From: an uncultured Flavobacteriales bacterium
Lineage (GTDB): Bacteria > Bacteroidota > Bacteroidia > Flavobacteriales_G > Salibacteraceae
Assembly: GCA_943788145.1 (NCBI GenBank)
Contig: CALSPD010000016.1
Location: 1-64,000, forward strand
Direction of reading: 5' to 3'
DNA: 64,000 nt
Below, piece after piece: positions 52,356 through 61,395 of this stretch. Below the pieces are notes generated by a model. That model saw nothing but the letters and a program-made list of their open reading frames with translations. It was not told the origin of the DNA and ran no database searches. Position 1 is the first letter of the stretch. Each line of letters starts with the position of its first letter. The position numbers and the translations under genes are program-made.

Positions 52356-52820
52356 TCAAACCTGCAAGGAAGCTTTCAGCGTTGAGAAAAACTCCATCGC
52401 TTTTTCATCCAAACCTTTTAACTCAGCCACATCTTCGTTTCCATCGTTGTCGGTGAAGGTGATTTGAATACCATCGACCATGATGGTAATGGATAAAACC
52501 TTGGATTTGGGAATTTTAAAAGCGAGCGAGAGATTGGGTTGCATATAACGGTAGGCAAAATAGCCCAGCGCTAGAGTACCTGAAATCAGCACCATCGATC
52601 GACCACGTGTTAGGTTTAAAATCAAAACACCCATGATGAAAACCACCAAATAGGCCATAAAAAGGCTCGATTTCTTCTTTCGTCTCCTACTCTTTTTATT
52701 GGTCGTTATGCCCTTTTCTTCCAAGTCGGCTATTTCCGACCAATTGCCCGAATTGGTTAAATAAACATGATTGTCATCGATGTTTACAAAACCAGTGTTG
52801 TATCCAAACCAAGCTTTCAT
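52356..52820 (-). CDS. Small membrane protein, unknown
   Basis: A 154-residue protein. Soluble N-terminus (about 1-40), a very basic KKSRRRKKKSS block, two hydrophobic segments (about 53-67 and 73-90), then a soluble beta-rich tail including IMVDGIQITFTDNDGNEDVAELKGLD. The basic block before the first helix suggests a cytoplasmic N-terminus. The start overlaps the LRR gene stop by 4 bases. Not recognised. Confidence 0.62.
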   Translation of the reverse strand: MKAWFGYNTGFVNIDDNHVYLTNSGNWSEIADLEEKGITTNKKSRRRKKKSSLFMAYLVVFIMGVLILNLTRGRSMVLISGTLALGYFAYRYMQPNLSLAFKIPKSKVLSITIMVDGIQITFTDNDGNEDVAELKGLDEKAMEFFSTLKASLQV

Positions 52821-53479
52821 TGTTTTTTTTTAGCTATATCTTGATGGTATGGAAGCGGCTCGTGGAAATGAATGGTGCAATTTGGAAGTAACTTCCGAAT
52901 TCGGGCCTTTTCCTCGTCATTTAAACTATTGTCACCTAGGCCGAGTTGCTTGAGGTTCTTGAGTTGGCCAATTGATTCGGGTAGTTTGGTCAGTTTATTT
53001 CGGTACAAATCCAAAATTTCCAAGGAATCAAGCAATCCAATTTCCTCAGGTAGCGACTCCAAACATACACCCCAAGCAACCCTCAAAACTTTAAGCCGCC
53101 TGAGTTGGCCAATTTCAGCTGGCAGCGTTTTCAGGCTTGTTTTATAAAAGCATAGCGATTCCAATTGCGTCATGCCGCCAATAGCGGGACTCAACTCTAT
53201 AAGGCAATCTGTCCAAATACAATGTACGGTGACTTCCTTGAACGATCGATTTGCATAAAATGGAGTTGGAATTTCGGGTGATTGGATGGCTACATCAAAG
53301 GTGTCGAACCCTTGCGCTGAGGCCAAACTATCGGTGAAGGTCTTTAGAAGGAAAGCGTCCAAATCAAAGGAATCCGCTTCCACTACTTCGGGTTTTGCCG
53401 CCTCTGCGTTTTTATTCGCACACGAAGTTGCGATCATGCCTGGTATGACAAGCATTAGAAACCACCATGCCGCCCTCAC
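52817..53479 (-). CDS. Leucine-rich-repeat lipoprotein
   Basis: A 220-residue predicted lipoprotein (signal ends IATSC). Four or so leucine-rich repeats occupy about 95-195: LESLCFYKTSLKTLPAEIGQL, LKVLRVAWGVCLESLPEEIGLL, LEILDLYRNKLTKLPESIGQL, LKQLGLGDNSLNDEEKARI. Such LRRs bind proteins. The neighbours on both sides overlap it by 4 bases, so it is part of one message with the upstream lipoprotein and the downstream membrane protein. Confidence 0.8.
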   Translation of the reverse strand: MRAAWWFLMLVIPGMIATSCANKNAEAAKPEVVEADSFDLDAFLLKTFTDSLASAQGFDTFDVAIQSPEIPTPFYANRSFKEVTVHCIWTDCLIELSPAIGGMTQLESLCFYKTSLKTLPAEIGQLRRLKVLRVAWGVCLESLPEEIGLLDSLEILDLYRNKLTKLPESIGQLKNLKQLGLGDNSLNDEEKARIRKLLPNCTIHFHEPLPYHQDIAKKKQ

Positions 53480-54162
53480 TTTTTGATTTTGATTTTTTGA
53501 AAGGTCTCGGTTTCCTTGAATACATCGGCCTTTAATATGTCTTTCATTTCGCGCTTGGTCGGCTTAACGCTTGTTTCATTCAGCTTACCTTCTTCGTCTG
53601 TTTCTTCTTCTACTTCCGTAAAACTCTTCATGCTGGCAATGGCGTCATCGTTCACAAAAATCTCCTTTATGGTCAGCTTACCTTCCTTATCGAGTTGCAT
53701 GGTTTGTACCGTCCAGCTGCTTTCAGTTCGCTTCCGGTTCAAAAAATAATGGCCTTTGAAATAACGCAGCACGTGTTCCTTGGATATAAAAAACTCGGAC
53801 CGCCTACGTGTCCAAGTCATGACAGCCGTGTCGCCTTCATAGCGCAAGGAAACAGCATCTAGGTTTAGCTCAGAAATCACTCGACCGTCTTTGATGGCAA
53901 TGCCTGGTGTAGTATCAACCTGTTCTTCCGTCATGCGCACTTCATAATTCCATTCGCGACTCATACCTTTTTCGGAAATGGTGAGAATCGAACTGTCTTC
54001 GAGGCATAAATAATCGCCCTGATAGCGGCTTTTAAATCGGTGTTCATCACGATCGCTGCGCGGTTGAGGTTCTTTGAAAAACAACTCTTGTTCGCAAGCC
54101 TGAAACAAGAAAACCAACAAGGTGAAATAGACTAAAGCTCGAAAGGTAAACGGGTTTTTCAC
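53476..54162 (-). CDS. Lipoprotein of unknown function
   Basis: A 228-residue predicted lipoprotein: MKNPFTFRALVYFTLLVFLFQAC. The mature part is rich in charged residues, with repeated short strands (YLCLEDSSILTISEKG, VLRYFKGHYFLNRKRTE) and a Lys-rich tail. No domain recognised. It heads the cluster that ends at 51076. Confidence 0.65.
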   Translation of the reverse strand: MKNPFTFRALVYFTLLVFLFQACEQELFFKEPQPRSDRDEHRFKSRYQGDYLCLEDSSILTISEKGMSREWNYEVRMTEEQVDTTPGIAIKDGRVISELNLDAVSLRYEGDTAVMTWTRRRSEFFISKEHVLRYFKGHYFLNRKRTESSWTVQTMQLDKEGKLTIKEIFVNDDAIASMKSFTEVEEETDEEGKLNETSVKPTKREMKDILKADVFKETETFQKIKIKK

Positions 54163-54583
54163 AGGCTAAAAATTGGTGGTTTTCAAATTTAAACGATGTT
54201 TTAGATAAGGGAGAAATAAAGCAGAAACACGCTAAATTCTTCAAAAGGCAGAATTTTTTACGCTGAAACGAGAAAATTGGATTTTACGCAAAACCCTTTA
54301 ACAAAAACACATTCAGCGACATCATTCGTTTACAAATGATTGCTGTCGATATTAAGTGGCTATTAACCGAATCGAGTTTTGAAGTCGCCATTCCTTTGTC
54401 CCATCGTTCTTTCAGTGATAGGTTAAAGCAGGAGATGCAGCATGTGCGAGTCGACAGAAATAATACAATATGCCAGAGGCGAATGAATACAGGACGGATG
54501 CACACCTAAATCAAAAAGCGAGTAACCTACACAGCTAGACGAGCAACAAAAACAATAATTAAACAAAGTAAAAACACAGTATC
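54163..54583 (+). other. Intergenic region before ssb
   Basis: About 420 bases between the divergent lipoprotein cluster and ssb. I see no secure gene, RNA or repeat. A 73-codon minus-strand frame at 54284-54505 has no recognisable features. The ssb promoter should lie here, but no clear TAnnTTTG element near the start was found. Confidence 0.4.
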
Positions 54584-54928
54584 ATGAACGCATTAAGAAA
54601 CAGAGTACAATTGATCGGCCACCTAGGAATGAACCCAGAAGTAAAAACTTTTGAAGGCGATAAAAAAATGGCCAAAGTGAGCATTGCAACAAACGAAGTG
54701 TATTACACAGCCAAGGGCGATAAGAAAGAAGAAACGCAGTGGCACAATATCGTTATGTGGGGCAAAACAGCTGAAATAGCTGAGAAATACCTCAAAAAAG
54801 GACAGGAAGTTTGTGTGGAAGGCAAGCTTGTAAACCGCAGCTGGGAAACCAAAGAAGGCGACAAGCGCTACATCACCGAGGTAGTAGTGAGCGAATTGGT
54901 CATGCTCGGAAAGAAGGACGCAGCCTAG
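54584..54928 (+). CDS. ssb: Short single-stranded DNA-binding protein
   Basis: A 114-residue SSB: one OB fold (MNALRNRVQLIGHLGMNPEVK, FEGDKKMAKVSIATNE, WHNIVMWGKTAEIAEKYLKKGQEVCVEGKL, YITEVVVSELVMLG). It lacks the long linker and acidic C-terminal tip (DDDIPF type) by which normal SSB recruits repair and replication proteins. It may therefore be a secondary SSB, the full-length one being elsewhere. A terminator follows, so it is a single-gene unit. Confidence 0.92.
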   Translation: MNALRNRVQLIGHLGMNPEVKTFEGDKKMAKVSIATNEVYYTAKGDKKEETQWHNIVMWGKTAEIAEKYLKKGQEVCVEGKLVNRSWETKEGDKRYITEVVVSELVMLGKKDAA

Positions 54929-54952
54929 TCCATCTTGTTAAATACCTCATCT

Positions 54953-54982
54953 AAAAGCCCGTGCCTATCGCATGGGCTTTTT
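54953..54982 (+). terminator. Terminator of ssb
   Basis: Stem AAAGCCC / GGGCTTT extended by TGC / GCA around one mismatched pair, then six T. It lies 24 bases after the ssb stop. Confidence 0.85.
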
Positions 54983-55038
54983 TGCTTTCCATCATTTCAT
55001 CATCCTCCTTAACTTGCGCTTTCTGAATCATAGCCCTT

Positions 55039-55584
55039 ATGGAAAACCGCAAACTCGTACTCTACATCGCTTGTTCTTTGGATGGACGCATAGCCAAACC
55101 AAACAACGACATGAGTTTTCTCGATCGCGTTCAAGTGGAAGGCGAAGATTATGGCTACTACGATTTCATTAAAAGCATTGACACCATCATTCTAGGAAGG
55201 AAAACCTATGAATGGGTGATGACTCAAGTGGCTGAATACCCATATAAAGAACAAGATGTTTATGTGATCACGCGAACGGAGCGACCGAAAAAAGACAACA
55301 TCACCTTTTATGCTGGCGATCTGGGTGAATTGGTTACCCGATTGAAATCAAAACCCGGCAAAAACATCTTTTGCGATGGCGGTGCAGAAATTGTGCATGC
55401 GTTGCTATCCGCTAAGCTCTTTGACGAACTTGTTTTTTCCATCATTCCTGTCATTTTGGGCGATGGCACTACCCTATTTAAAGCCGGCATTCCCGAAGCT
55501 GACCTGAAGTTGATTTCCTCAAAAGCCTATGATTCAGGCTTGGTGCAATTGAAGTATCACATCAATCACGGGGCAAATGGTTAA
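55039..55584 (+). CDS. Dihydrofolate reductase / RibD C-terminal-like reductase
   Basis: A 181-residue protein of the RibD_C/DHFR-like superfamily: RKLVLYIACSLDGRIAKPN, then IILGRKTYEWVM, ITRTERP and IFCDGGAEIVHALLSAKL with FSIIPVILGDGTTLF. These are the NADPH- and substrate-binding blocks seen in stand-alone DHFR-like reductases. It is unlikely to be the main FolA. Its substrate is unknown; a ribD gene for the genuine riboflavin reductase occurs at 60346. Confidence 0.85.
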   Translation: MENRKLVLYIACSLDGRIAKPNNDMSFLDRVQVEGEDYGYYDFIKSIDTIILGRKTYEWVMTQVAEYPYKEQDVYVITRTERPKKDNITFYAGDLGELVTRLKSKPGKNIFCDGGAEIVHALLSAKLFDELVFSIIPVILGDGTTLFKAGIPEADLKLISSKAYDSGLVQLKYHINHGANG

Positions 55585-55643
55585 AGAAATCGAGTGTGTC
55601 AGGGGGCTTGGTTCAATAACCAGTTCAAATCAATGAATCCAAC

Positions 55644-57086
55644 ATGGTGAATCGCCTTATCTATTTCCTGCTTTTAGCATTTATCACGGTTGATACGGTT
55701 TACTCCTATCGACAACATGCTAGCGCTCCGTTGGATGGCGATATAGCGGAAAGTGTTTTACCCGGAGATAATTTCAAGCCGCTTTTTTCCAGTCCAATGG
55801 GGTTTACGGCCATTGCTAACGATGTGCACTACCCCAATCCAAACCGCTTTTTCATGCACTGGCCTTTTCAAGTTTATATGATGCAAATGCCCATCTATTT
55901 GCAGCGTTTTATGGACCCCATTTCAAGTGTTTATACGGCTGCTGCTTTGGCAAAAACCTTCATTCAATTAAGCCTTGTTTTTCTGCTTGCAATGGCCATT
56001 ACGGGCACTTACAATGTGCTTTGCTTAAAGTTTATGCTTGCCGCGGCTTTGCTCACTCCTCTTTTCCAAACAGATGGTTTTCGTGGCCTCATGGGAATAA
56101 TCGATCCAAGCATTACTTACACCTTTTCCTATGCGCTTCCCTGTCTGTTTATGCTGATCTATTTTCTGCCCTTTATTTTTCGCTACTATCACAATAAACC
56201 CATCGCTCCAAACGCCATCCTATACCCCGTTTTGATCGCTCTTAGCGTCATAGTTTGCCTGAGCGGACCGCTCAACCCGGGTATCGTCCTTGTTTTTGCT
56301 TTAATCGCTTTTTCGACTGCTTTTCTACACCGTTTCAACCTTTCCGAGAAAAAAGGGATTGCAACAAAATTTATTGCCGCTTTTCAGGACCTTCCTCGTT
56401 TTTATTGGTGGTATTTCACCCCCGTTTCCCTGTTAGCACTATACTCGCTTTACTTAGGGCAATACAACGAGCACAATCAAATTTGGTCTATATCACTATC
56501 CGAATTGTACGCCCGACTACCTACGGGAATCTTTCACCTTCTCAGCGAGAAAATCGCCTATCCTGTGCTGTTGATCAGCATCGCCATCAATGTCATCATC
56601 ATCAAAAAACTGAACATTGTGGGGGGCAATAAGGTGATTTCCGTCTTGAAATGGATAGGACTTTTCGCCTTAATCTACATCCTCCTGCTCCCGCTTGGAG
56701 GTTACCGACCCTATCGGCCATTGGTTTTGCGCTATGACACCATTATGCCCATTACCTTAGGTCTATTCTTTGTTTTTGGCGGCAGCACGCTGGCTATTTT
56801 AAATCATTTAAAAGGAAAGAAGCAGCTGCTTTATTTGCCGATAGTCTTTGCAGTTGTATTGATCTATTCCTTTGCCGATCAGGCCAAGCTCGATAAAAAT
56901 GCTTGCGAGCAATTGGCTTTGCAAACCATAGCCGAATCGCCAGAATCTATGGTTGTATTGAATAGTTCATGCAGTGTATTGTCTTGGTTTACCATAACAG
57001 ATCCTTCCAAATCTGAGCAAAACGCACGACTGATCAAAGCGTGGAGAATTACCGACAGCAAGAAGCTTTATTACAGCAAAGAATAG
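55644..57086 (+). CDS. Polytopic membrane protein, unknown
   Basis: A 480-residue protein with about ten hydrophobic segments and a soluble C-terminal tail of about 70 residues after VLIYSFADQ. The layout (long N-terminal loop after the first segment, then paired helices) recalls membrane glycosyltransferase-like proteins, but no catalytic motif was recognised. It stands between the DHFR-like gene and a small exported protein. Confidence 0.65.
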   Translation: MVNRLIYFLLLAFITVDTVYSYRQHASAPLDGDIAESVLPGDNFKPLFSSPMGFTAIANDVHYPNPNRFFMHWPFQVYMMQMPIYLQRFMDPISSVYTAAALAKTFIQLSLVFLLAMAITGTYNVLCLKFMLAAALLTPLFQTDGFRGLMGIIDPSITYTFSYALPCLFMLIYFLPFIFRYYHNKPIAPNAILYPVLIALSVIVCLSGPLNPGIVLVFALIAFSTAFLHRFNLSEKKGIATKFIAAFQDLPRFYWWYFTPVSLLALYSLYLGQYNEHNQIWSISLSELYARLPTGIFHLLSEKIAYPVLLISIAINVIIIKKLNIVGGNKVISVLKWIGLFALIYILLLPLGGYRPYRPLVLRYDTIMPITLGLFFVFGGSTLAILNHLKGKKQLLYLPIVFAVVLIYSFADQAKLDKNACEQLALQTIAESPESMVVLNSSCSVLSWFTITDPSKSEQNARLIKAWRITDSKKLYYSKE

Positions 57087-57208
57087 GTTTGTAAACGCGT
57101 TATACCACCCGCCTAACCCACTCCCTGAGCGATTTGGGTTGAGGGCATACCAAAAAACGTTAGTTTGGCTGTTGTAAACTTGATACGACACATTTTCAAA
57201 TTCCATCC

Positions 57209-57748
57209 ATGAAAAATCAAATCAAAATAGGCACATTCTTCCTTGTTATCCTTTGCACGACTGTCGCTTTTAAGTTTGTTGAATTCGATGTAAAATCGCT
57301 CTTAGATGACCGCATCGAACTGAAAATTCCAAGTGAATTTGAAATTATGTCGGACGAACTGTTAGCCATTAAATATCCTTCCGCCAACCGTCCAACGTTG
57401 GTCTATTCGAATGAAACAGGCGGCATCAATGTAGCCTTCAACCACACACCCAACCAGGCCAATCAAGAAGCCATAGCGCCCATCGAGGAAAACCTGTTCC
57501 AGGTTTTTAAAACCAATTTCCCGACTGCCGAATGGAAAGATCACGGGATCAAAGAAATCAACGGGCGTCAAGTGGGATATTTGGAAATGATTACACCCGC
57601 CATAGACACGGACATTTACAACTTACTCTTCTTCACCGATGTAGATGGTCGATTGCTGATTTGCACCTTCAACTGCACGATACACAGAGCCGAACTTTGG
57701 GAAGAGCCAGCGCATGAGATTATGCAGTCTCTCAAGGTGGTCATATAA
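57209..57748 (+). CDS. Exported PsbP/DcrB-like protein
   Basis: A 179-residue protein: N-terminal hydrophobic segment (KIGTFFLVILCTTVAFKFV) then an alpha/beta domain with ELKIPSEFEIMSDELL, INVAFNHTPN, REVGYLE-like GYLEMITPA and LLICTFNCTIHRAELWEEPAHEIM, a layout like PsbP/Mog1/DcrB folds. This is structural inference only. Ends 5 bases before the prmC stop on the other strand. Confidence 0.62.
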   Translation: MKNQIKIGTFFLVILCTTVAFKFVEFDVKSLLDDRIELKIPSEFEIMSDELLAIKYPSANRPTLVYSNETGGINVAFNHTPNQANQEAIAPIEENLFQVFKTNFPTAEWKDHGIKEINGRQVGYLEMITPAIDTDIYNLLFFTDVDGRLLICTFNCTIHRAELWEEPAHEIMQSLKVVI

Positions 57749-57753
57749 TCAAC

Positions 57754-58590
57754 TTAAGCACGACACAAAATCACAAAACGCTCTTTTCCGCTGATATCGT
57801 TCTCAAAACATACCTCACCGGTCCATACTTCCTTTAACTGCTTGCAGAGTAAGGCTGTTTCCGTAGCGTGGGTTTCGAAATATACTTTTGAAATGCCCGC
57901 CTTTTCTGCTATTTCTGCAATTCTTGTAAAAAAATAAAACGGGTCATGCGCTGGACCAAATAGCGCAATGTGCGGCTCAAAGTCAAGCACATTCGCTTCT
58001 AAACTTTCAGCACGATCAACGGGAATGTAGGGTGGATTGCTCACGATGACATCAAAATCGACTTGATGCAAGGCTTCGCGTATATCAGTTTGAAATAGCT
58101 TGACATCCAGATTCAAAGCTTTGGCATTTTTTGAAGCTACTTCCAAAGCCACAGGAGAAACATCGCATGCGCTGATGCGCCAATTGGGTCGAGCAGCTTT
58201 TAAAGCCAAGGGAATACAGCCCGAACCTGTTCCTATGTCCAAAACCTTCAAAACATCTGAAGTTTCATGATCGAGCACCAGTTGAACCAATTCTTCTGTC
58301 TCTGGGCGAGGAATTAAAACGGCCGCATCGACATAAAGCTCCAGCTCCATAAACTGCGCTTTGCCAAAAATGTATTGAATCGGCTCATGCTTTTTTAAGC
58401 GTTTGGTGGTCTCTTTCCAGCGATTCAAGTGCGCCTCGGCAACAAGGTCAGCGCTGTGCATGTAGGCCTCTGCTCTATTCCAATCCTCCAATTCAGCCAC
58501 ACACCAATGATAGATGGACTGTAACTCGCCTTGGGCATAAAAAGCCGTGAGTTGACTGTAAAACCACTGTCGAAGTTCAGCATGATTCAT
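57754..58590 (-). CDS. prmC: Peptide chain release factor N5-glutamine methyltransferase
   Basis: Methylates the GGQ glutamine of release factors. The helical N-terminal domain (about 1-85) is followed by LIPRPETEELVQLV, the SAM site VLDIGTGSGCIPLAL (about 115), and the catalytic DVIVSNPPYIP (about 180). The 278-residue length is standard. In Bacteroidota it is often beside ribD, as here, but a T9SS cargo gene lies between. Confidence 0.95.
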   Translation of the reverse strand: MNHAELRQWFYSQLTAFYAQGELQSIYHWCVAELEDWNRAEAYMHSADLVAEAHLNRWKETTKRLKKHEPIQYIFGKAQFMELELYVDAAVLIPRPETEELVQLVLDHETSDVLKVLDIGTGSGCIPLALKAARPNWRISACDVSPVALEVASKNAKALNLDVKLFQTDIREALHQVDFDVIVSNPPYIPVDRAESLEANVLDFEPHIALFGPAHDPFYFFTRIAEIAEKAGISKVYFETHATETALLCKQLKEVWTGEVCFENDISGKERFVILCRA

Positions 58591-58645
58591 GGCGCAAAGG
58601 TGGGATTATTCATACATCCGTTCGGAAGATAAAAGCCTTTATCTC

Positions 58646-58653
58646 TACTTTCG
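58646..58653 (+). promoter_or_regulatory. -7 promoter element for the T9SS cargo gene
   Basis: TACTTTCG is a one-base variant of TAnnTTTG, 15 bases before ATG 58669. Confidence 0.5.
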
Positions 58654-58668
58654 GAGCAAAGCAAATCC

Positions 58669-59190
58669 ATGAGTAAAATCATTCTCTTCAGCGTTTGTCT
58701 TTTTTCTAGTTTGTTGGCCCCAGCTCAAGATTTTCAATGGCTTCGACCTTTGGAAGTGTCTAAAATGGTCGTTGCCGATAATGGCGACATCTACTTGCTC
58801 GATCGATTCAACTTTTCACGTGACGTTGACCCAAGTGCGAACGAGTGGATATTAACAGGTGGAAACCTTACGCCTTACATCGCCAAATTCGATTCCGACT
58901 GGAATTTAGCCTGGGCCTATGTGCTGAAAGATGTTGGTGTAACCGATATAAAAACAAGTGGAGATAAACTGGTGATTTGCGGAACTACCAGCGAAGGAGC
59001 AAAAAATCAATTCCAAATTCAACGACTACACTTTAGAAGACAATCATTGGTTTGCTGCCCAATTCAACAGCAATGGAAACTGTACGCGCATTATCAACAC
59101 CCATCGTCAAGACGCTACAATGGAATCTGGCATTGTTCACGGTGGAAACCTGGTCATCACGGGTCGCTTATTTGGCGAAGTCGATTTTGA
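58669..59190 (+). CDS. T9SS cargo protein, part 1 of a twice-broken gene
   Basis: Signal peptide MSKIILFSVCLFSSLLAPAQ, then beta-propeller-like blades (MVVADNGDIYLLDRF, PYIAKFDSDWNLAWAYVL). The frame is lost at the six-A run 59001-59006: with one A fewer, ...SEGAKINSKFNDYTLEDNHWFAAQFNSNGN reads on into part 2. Codons after about 59006 in this frame are not meaningful. Confidence 0.78.
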   Translation: MSKIILFSVCLFSSLLAPAQDFQWLRPLEVSKMVVADNGDIYLLDRFNFSRDVDPSANEWILTGGNLTPYIAKFDSDWNLAWAYVLKDVGVTDIKTSGDKLVICGTTSEGAKNQFQIQRLHFRRQSLVCCPIQQQWKLYAHYQHPSSRRYNGIWHCSRWKPGHHGSLIWRSRF

Positions 59191-59848
59191 TATGGATCCG
59201 AATGATGAATACCTCAAAACTTCCTATGGTGATAAAAGCGGCTACATCGCGAGCTACTCGAACTTAACCAAACCCGATTGGGTCATGGTTTTTCAAGACT
59301 ATGGAACAAGCGAAGTGCAGCCCATCAAAATGATCCAAGACGATGGCGAGTTGATTCTTTGGGGAAAATATACAGGCCAAGTGGACTTTGAACCCAACGG
59401 CCAGAGTGTGCTTGGTGAAGATACCATCCCAAACACGCAGCCTTATTTTGTCGCTCGCTTTAATGCCATTGGCGAACTCATTTGGGTCAACAGTTTTGTG
59501 GCCGAATCTGACGTTTACCCGTCTGATTTCCAATACGATCAATCGGGTGGCGTGTACCTAACTGGCATCTTCCAAGATCGCTTGCTTTTGGGTACAGACG
59601 ATGTCTTGCTTGAAGGTGCAGCTGGTTTTGATAGCGACTTCATCATTCGCTTCGATCAGTTTGGAGACATCGACTGGTATTATGCCCTCAGCAATTCCAT
59701 GGACTGCAAACAACCTAGCGTGGTTTTAGCACCTGAAGGAAATAGCATTTGGTGGGTGGCTCGGTGCATGGAAGCATTGATTTGGATCCGACAGCCGGCC
59801 AATATGAAGTTCAAACCAACCCAAATCCAAATACCCAGAGCTTATTGA
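59120..59848 (+). CDS. T9SS cargo protein, part 2 of a twice-broken gene
   Basis: Middle part, with repeated propeller blades: GGNLVITGRLFGEVDFDMDPN, DGELILWGKYTGQVDFEPNG, GGVYLTGIFQDRLLLGTDD, of the SBBP/Kelch-like sort in which each blade states a value for a day-to-day distance-like field in secreted Bacteroidota proteins. Real coding in this frame begins near 59006, before the ATG. At the TTT run 59748-59750 one T is missing, so the last codons (WWVARCMEA...) are out of frame. Confidence 0.76.
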   Translation: MESGIVHGGNLVITGRLFGEVDFDMDPNDEYLKTSYGDKSGYIASYSNLTKPDWVMVFQDYGTSEVQPIKMIQDDGELILWGKYTGQVDFEPNGQSVLGEDTIPNTQPYFVARFNAIGELIWVNSFVAESDVYPSDFQYDQSGGVYLTGIFQDRLLLGTDDVLLEGAAGFDSDFIIRFDQFGDIDWYYALSNSMDCKQPSVVLAPEGNSIWWVARCMEALIWIRQPANMKFKPTQIQIPRAY

Positions 59849-60345
59849 CCCATTTGTCTGCGGCCTTTATCACTGAAATCGATCAATCAGGAAGTATTGA
59901 AAAAATCAACTATTTCAACACAGAAACGGAGGTGTATTTTATGACCATGATGGCACACCCCAATCAAGACTATTACCTATTGTATGGCGGAAGTTCGAAC
60001 CGAAATTTTGATCATGACTTCGGTTTGGCTGAATATTTCGATCCGACTTTAACGCGATCGTACATTGCAAAATATGATGGTGTTAGAATCCCGGAGGCCC
60101 TATCCACGGCTGAATTGGACGATGAAGACTTTCATGTTTTCCCGAATCCTTCATCATCCATCTTTTTCGTGAATGACCATGAATCCATTCGCTCGCTGTT
60201 CGTGCGGGATGTCGCTGGCCGAAGTGTTCCATTTTCCTTTAGCAACGGAAAAATCAGCTTGACAAAAGGGATGGCTGGCATTTATTTTCTGCAAATGGAA
60301 ACAAAGCAAGGAATAAAGACTAAAAAAGTAATCTTCACGCCCTAA
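59749..60345 (+). CDS. T9SS cargo protein, part 3 with sorting tail
   Basis: Continues after the second break with VGGSVHGSIDLDPTAGQYEV and one or two more blades, then a type A sorting tail FHVFPNPSSSIFFVNDH ... GMAGIYFLQMETKQGIKTKKVIF. The three parts rejoin to one protein of about 558 residues. The stop is directly followed by the ribD ATG with no gap. Confidence 0.78.
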   Translation: MVGGSVHGSIDLDPTAGQYEVQTNPNPNTQSLLTHLSAAFITEIDQSGSIEKINYFNTETEVYFMTMMAHPNQDYYLLYGGSSNRNFDHDFGLAEYFDPTLTRSYIAKYDGVRIPEALSTAELDDEDFHVFPNPSSSIFFVNDHESIRSLFVRDVAGRSVPFSFSNGKISLTKGMAGIYFLQMETKQGIKTKKVIFTP

Positions 60346-61395
60346 ATGGAAACTACCAATCACGAAATGTACATGAAGCGCTGCTTCGAATTGGCGGCCT
60401 TGGGCAAAGGAAATGTTGCTCCAAACCCCATGGTTGGAGCTGTAATCGTGTGTGATGGGAAGATTATCGGTGAAGGATATCATCAACAATTTGGCGAAGC
60501 CCACGCAGAAGTGAACGCCATCGCCAGTGTGAAAGATGAATCGCTTCTATCAAACAGCACAATCTATGTCAACTTGGAACCGTGTGCGCATCATGGCAAA
60601 ACGCCACCTTGCGCTGATTTGATCATCGAAAAGAGCTTTCAACGGGTGGTGGTCTGCAATTTCGATCCCTACAAGGAAGTGGCAGGAAAAGGCCTTCAGC
60701 GGATGCGAGACGCTGGAATAGATGTAGTTACGGGCGTATTAGAAGCCCAAGGACGCTGGCTCAATCGTAGGTTTTTCACCTACCACGAACAAAAACGACC
60801 GTACGTCATCCTAAAATGGGCGCAAACCATTGACGGCTTCCTAGATCACAACAGACAGCCAGAAGACGACCAGAAGGCACTTAAAATCACGAATAAAGCA
60901 GCCAATCAATTGGTTCACCGATGGCGCTCGGAAGAAATGGCGATTCTAGTAGGAAAAAACACGGCTTTGCTGGACGATCCAAGCCTAACCACGCGGCTTT
61001 GGCCGGGTAAAAGCCCATTGAGGATCGTCATTGACCCGCAATTGCAGCTTCCGAAAACACTTAAGCTCTTCAGCGATGGCCGACCAACGTGGGTGTATAA
61101 TGCTGCGAAAGCCTATTGCGAAGATGAAATTTGCTACGAACGCATTTCAGACCCATCGCGCTTTGAACACGAAATCATGGGACATCTGTTTCACAACGAC
61201 ATTCAAAGCATCATCATCGAGGGTGGCCCAAATACTTTACAGCGGTTTTACGATGCCGGATTATGGGATGAAGCCCGCATTTTCACAGGCATGCAACGCA
61301 TTGGTGACGGTGTCCGCATCCCGCGATTTGTTGGAGAGTTGAAATCAACCACTCACTTGGACGATAACGTGTTACAAGTTTACTCTCGAGCGTGA
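60346..61395 (+). CDS. ribD: Bifunctional riboflavin deaminase/reductase
   Basis: Second and third steps of riboflavin synthesis. The N-terminal deaminase has the zinc ligands in FGEAHAEVNAI and EPCAHHGKTPPCADL (about 50-85); the C-terminal reductase follows from KRPYVILKWAQTIDGFLDHN and ends with EGGPNTLQRFYDAGLWDEARIF. The length of 349 is normal. It has no gap after the cargo gene stop and overlaps the EamA gene by GTGA, so ribD - EamA - yigZ are one unit. Confidence 0.94.
   Translation: METTNHEMYMKRCFELAALGKGNVAPNPMVGAVIVCDGKIIGEGYHQQFGEAHAEVNAIASVKDESLLSNSTIYVNLEPCAHHGKTPPCADLIIEKSFQRVVVCNFDPYKEVAGKGLQRMRDAGIDVVTGVLEAQGRWLNRRFFTYHEQKRPYVILKWAQTIDGFLDHNRQPEDDQKALKITNKAANQLVHRWRSEEMAILVGKNTALLDDPSLTTRLWPGKSPLRIVIDPQLQLPKTLKLFSDGRPTWVYNAAKAYCEDEICYERISDPSRFEHEIMGHLFHNDIQSIIIEGGPNTLQRFYDAGLWDEARIFTGMQRIGDGVRIPRFVGELKSTTHLDDNVLQVYSRA

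Noticed and set aside
54284-54505. Minus-strand 73-codon frame upstream of ssb
   Set aside because: No promoter, domain or sensible composition; left as intergenic.
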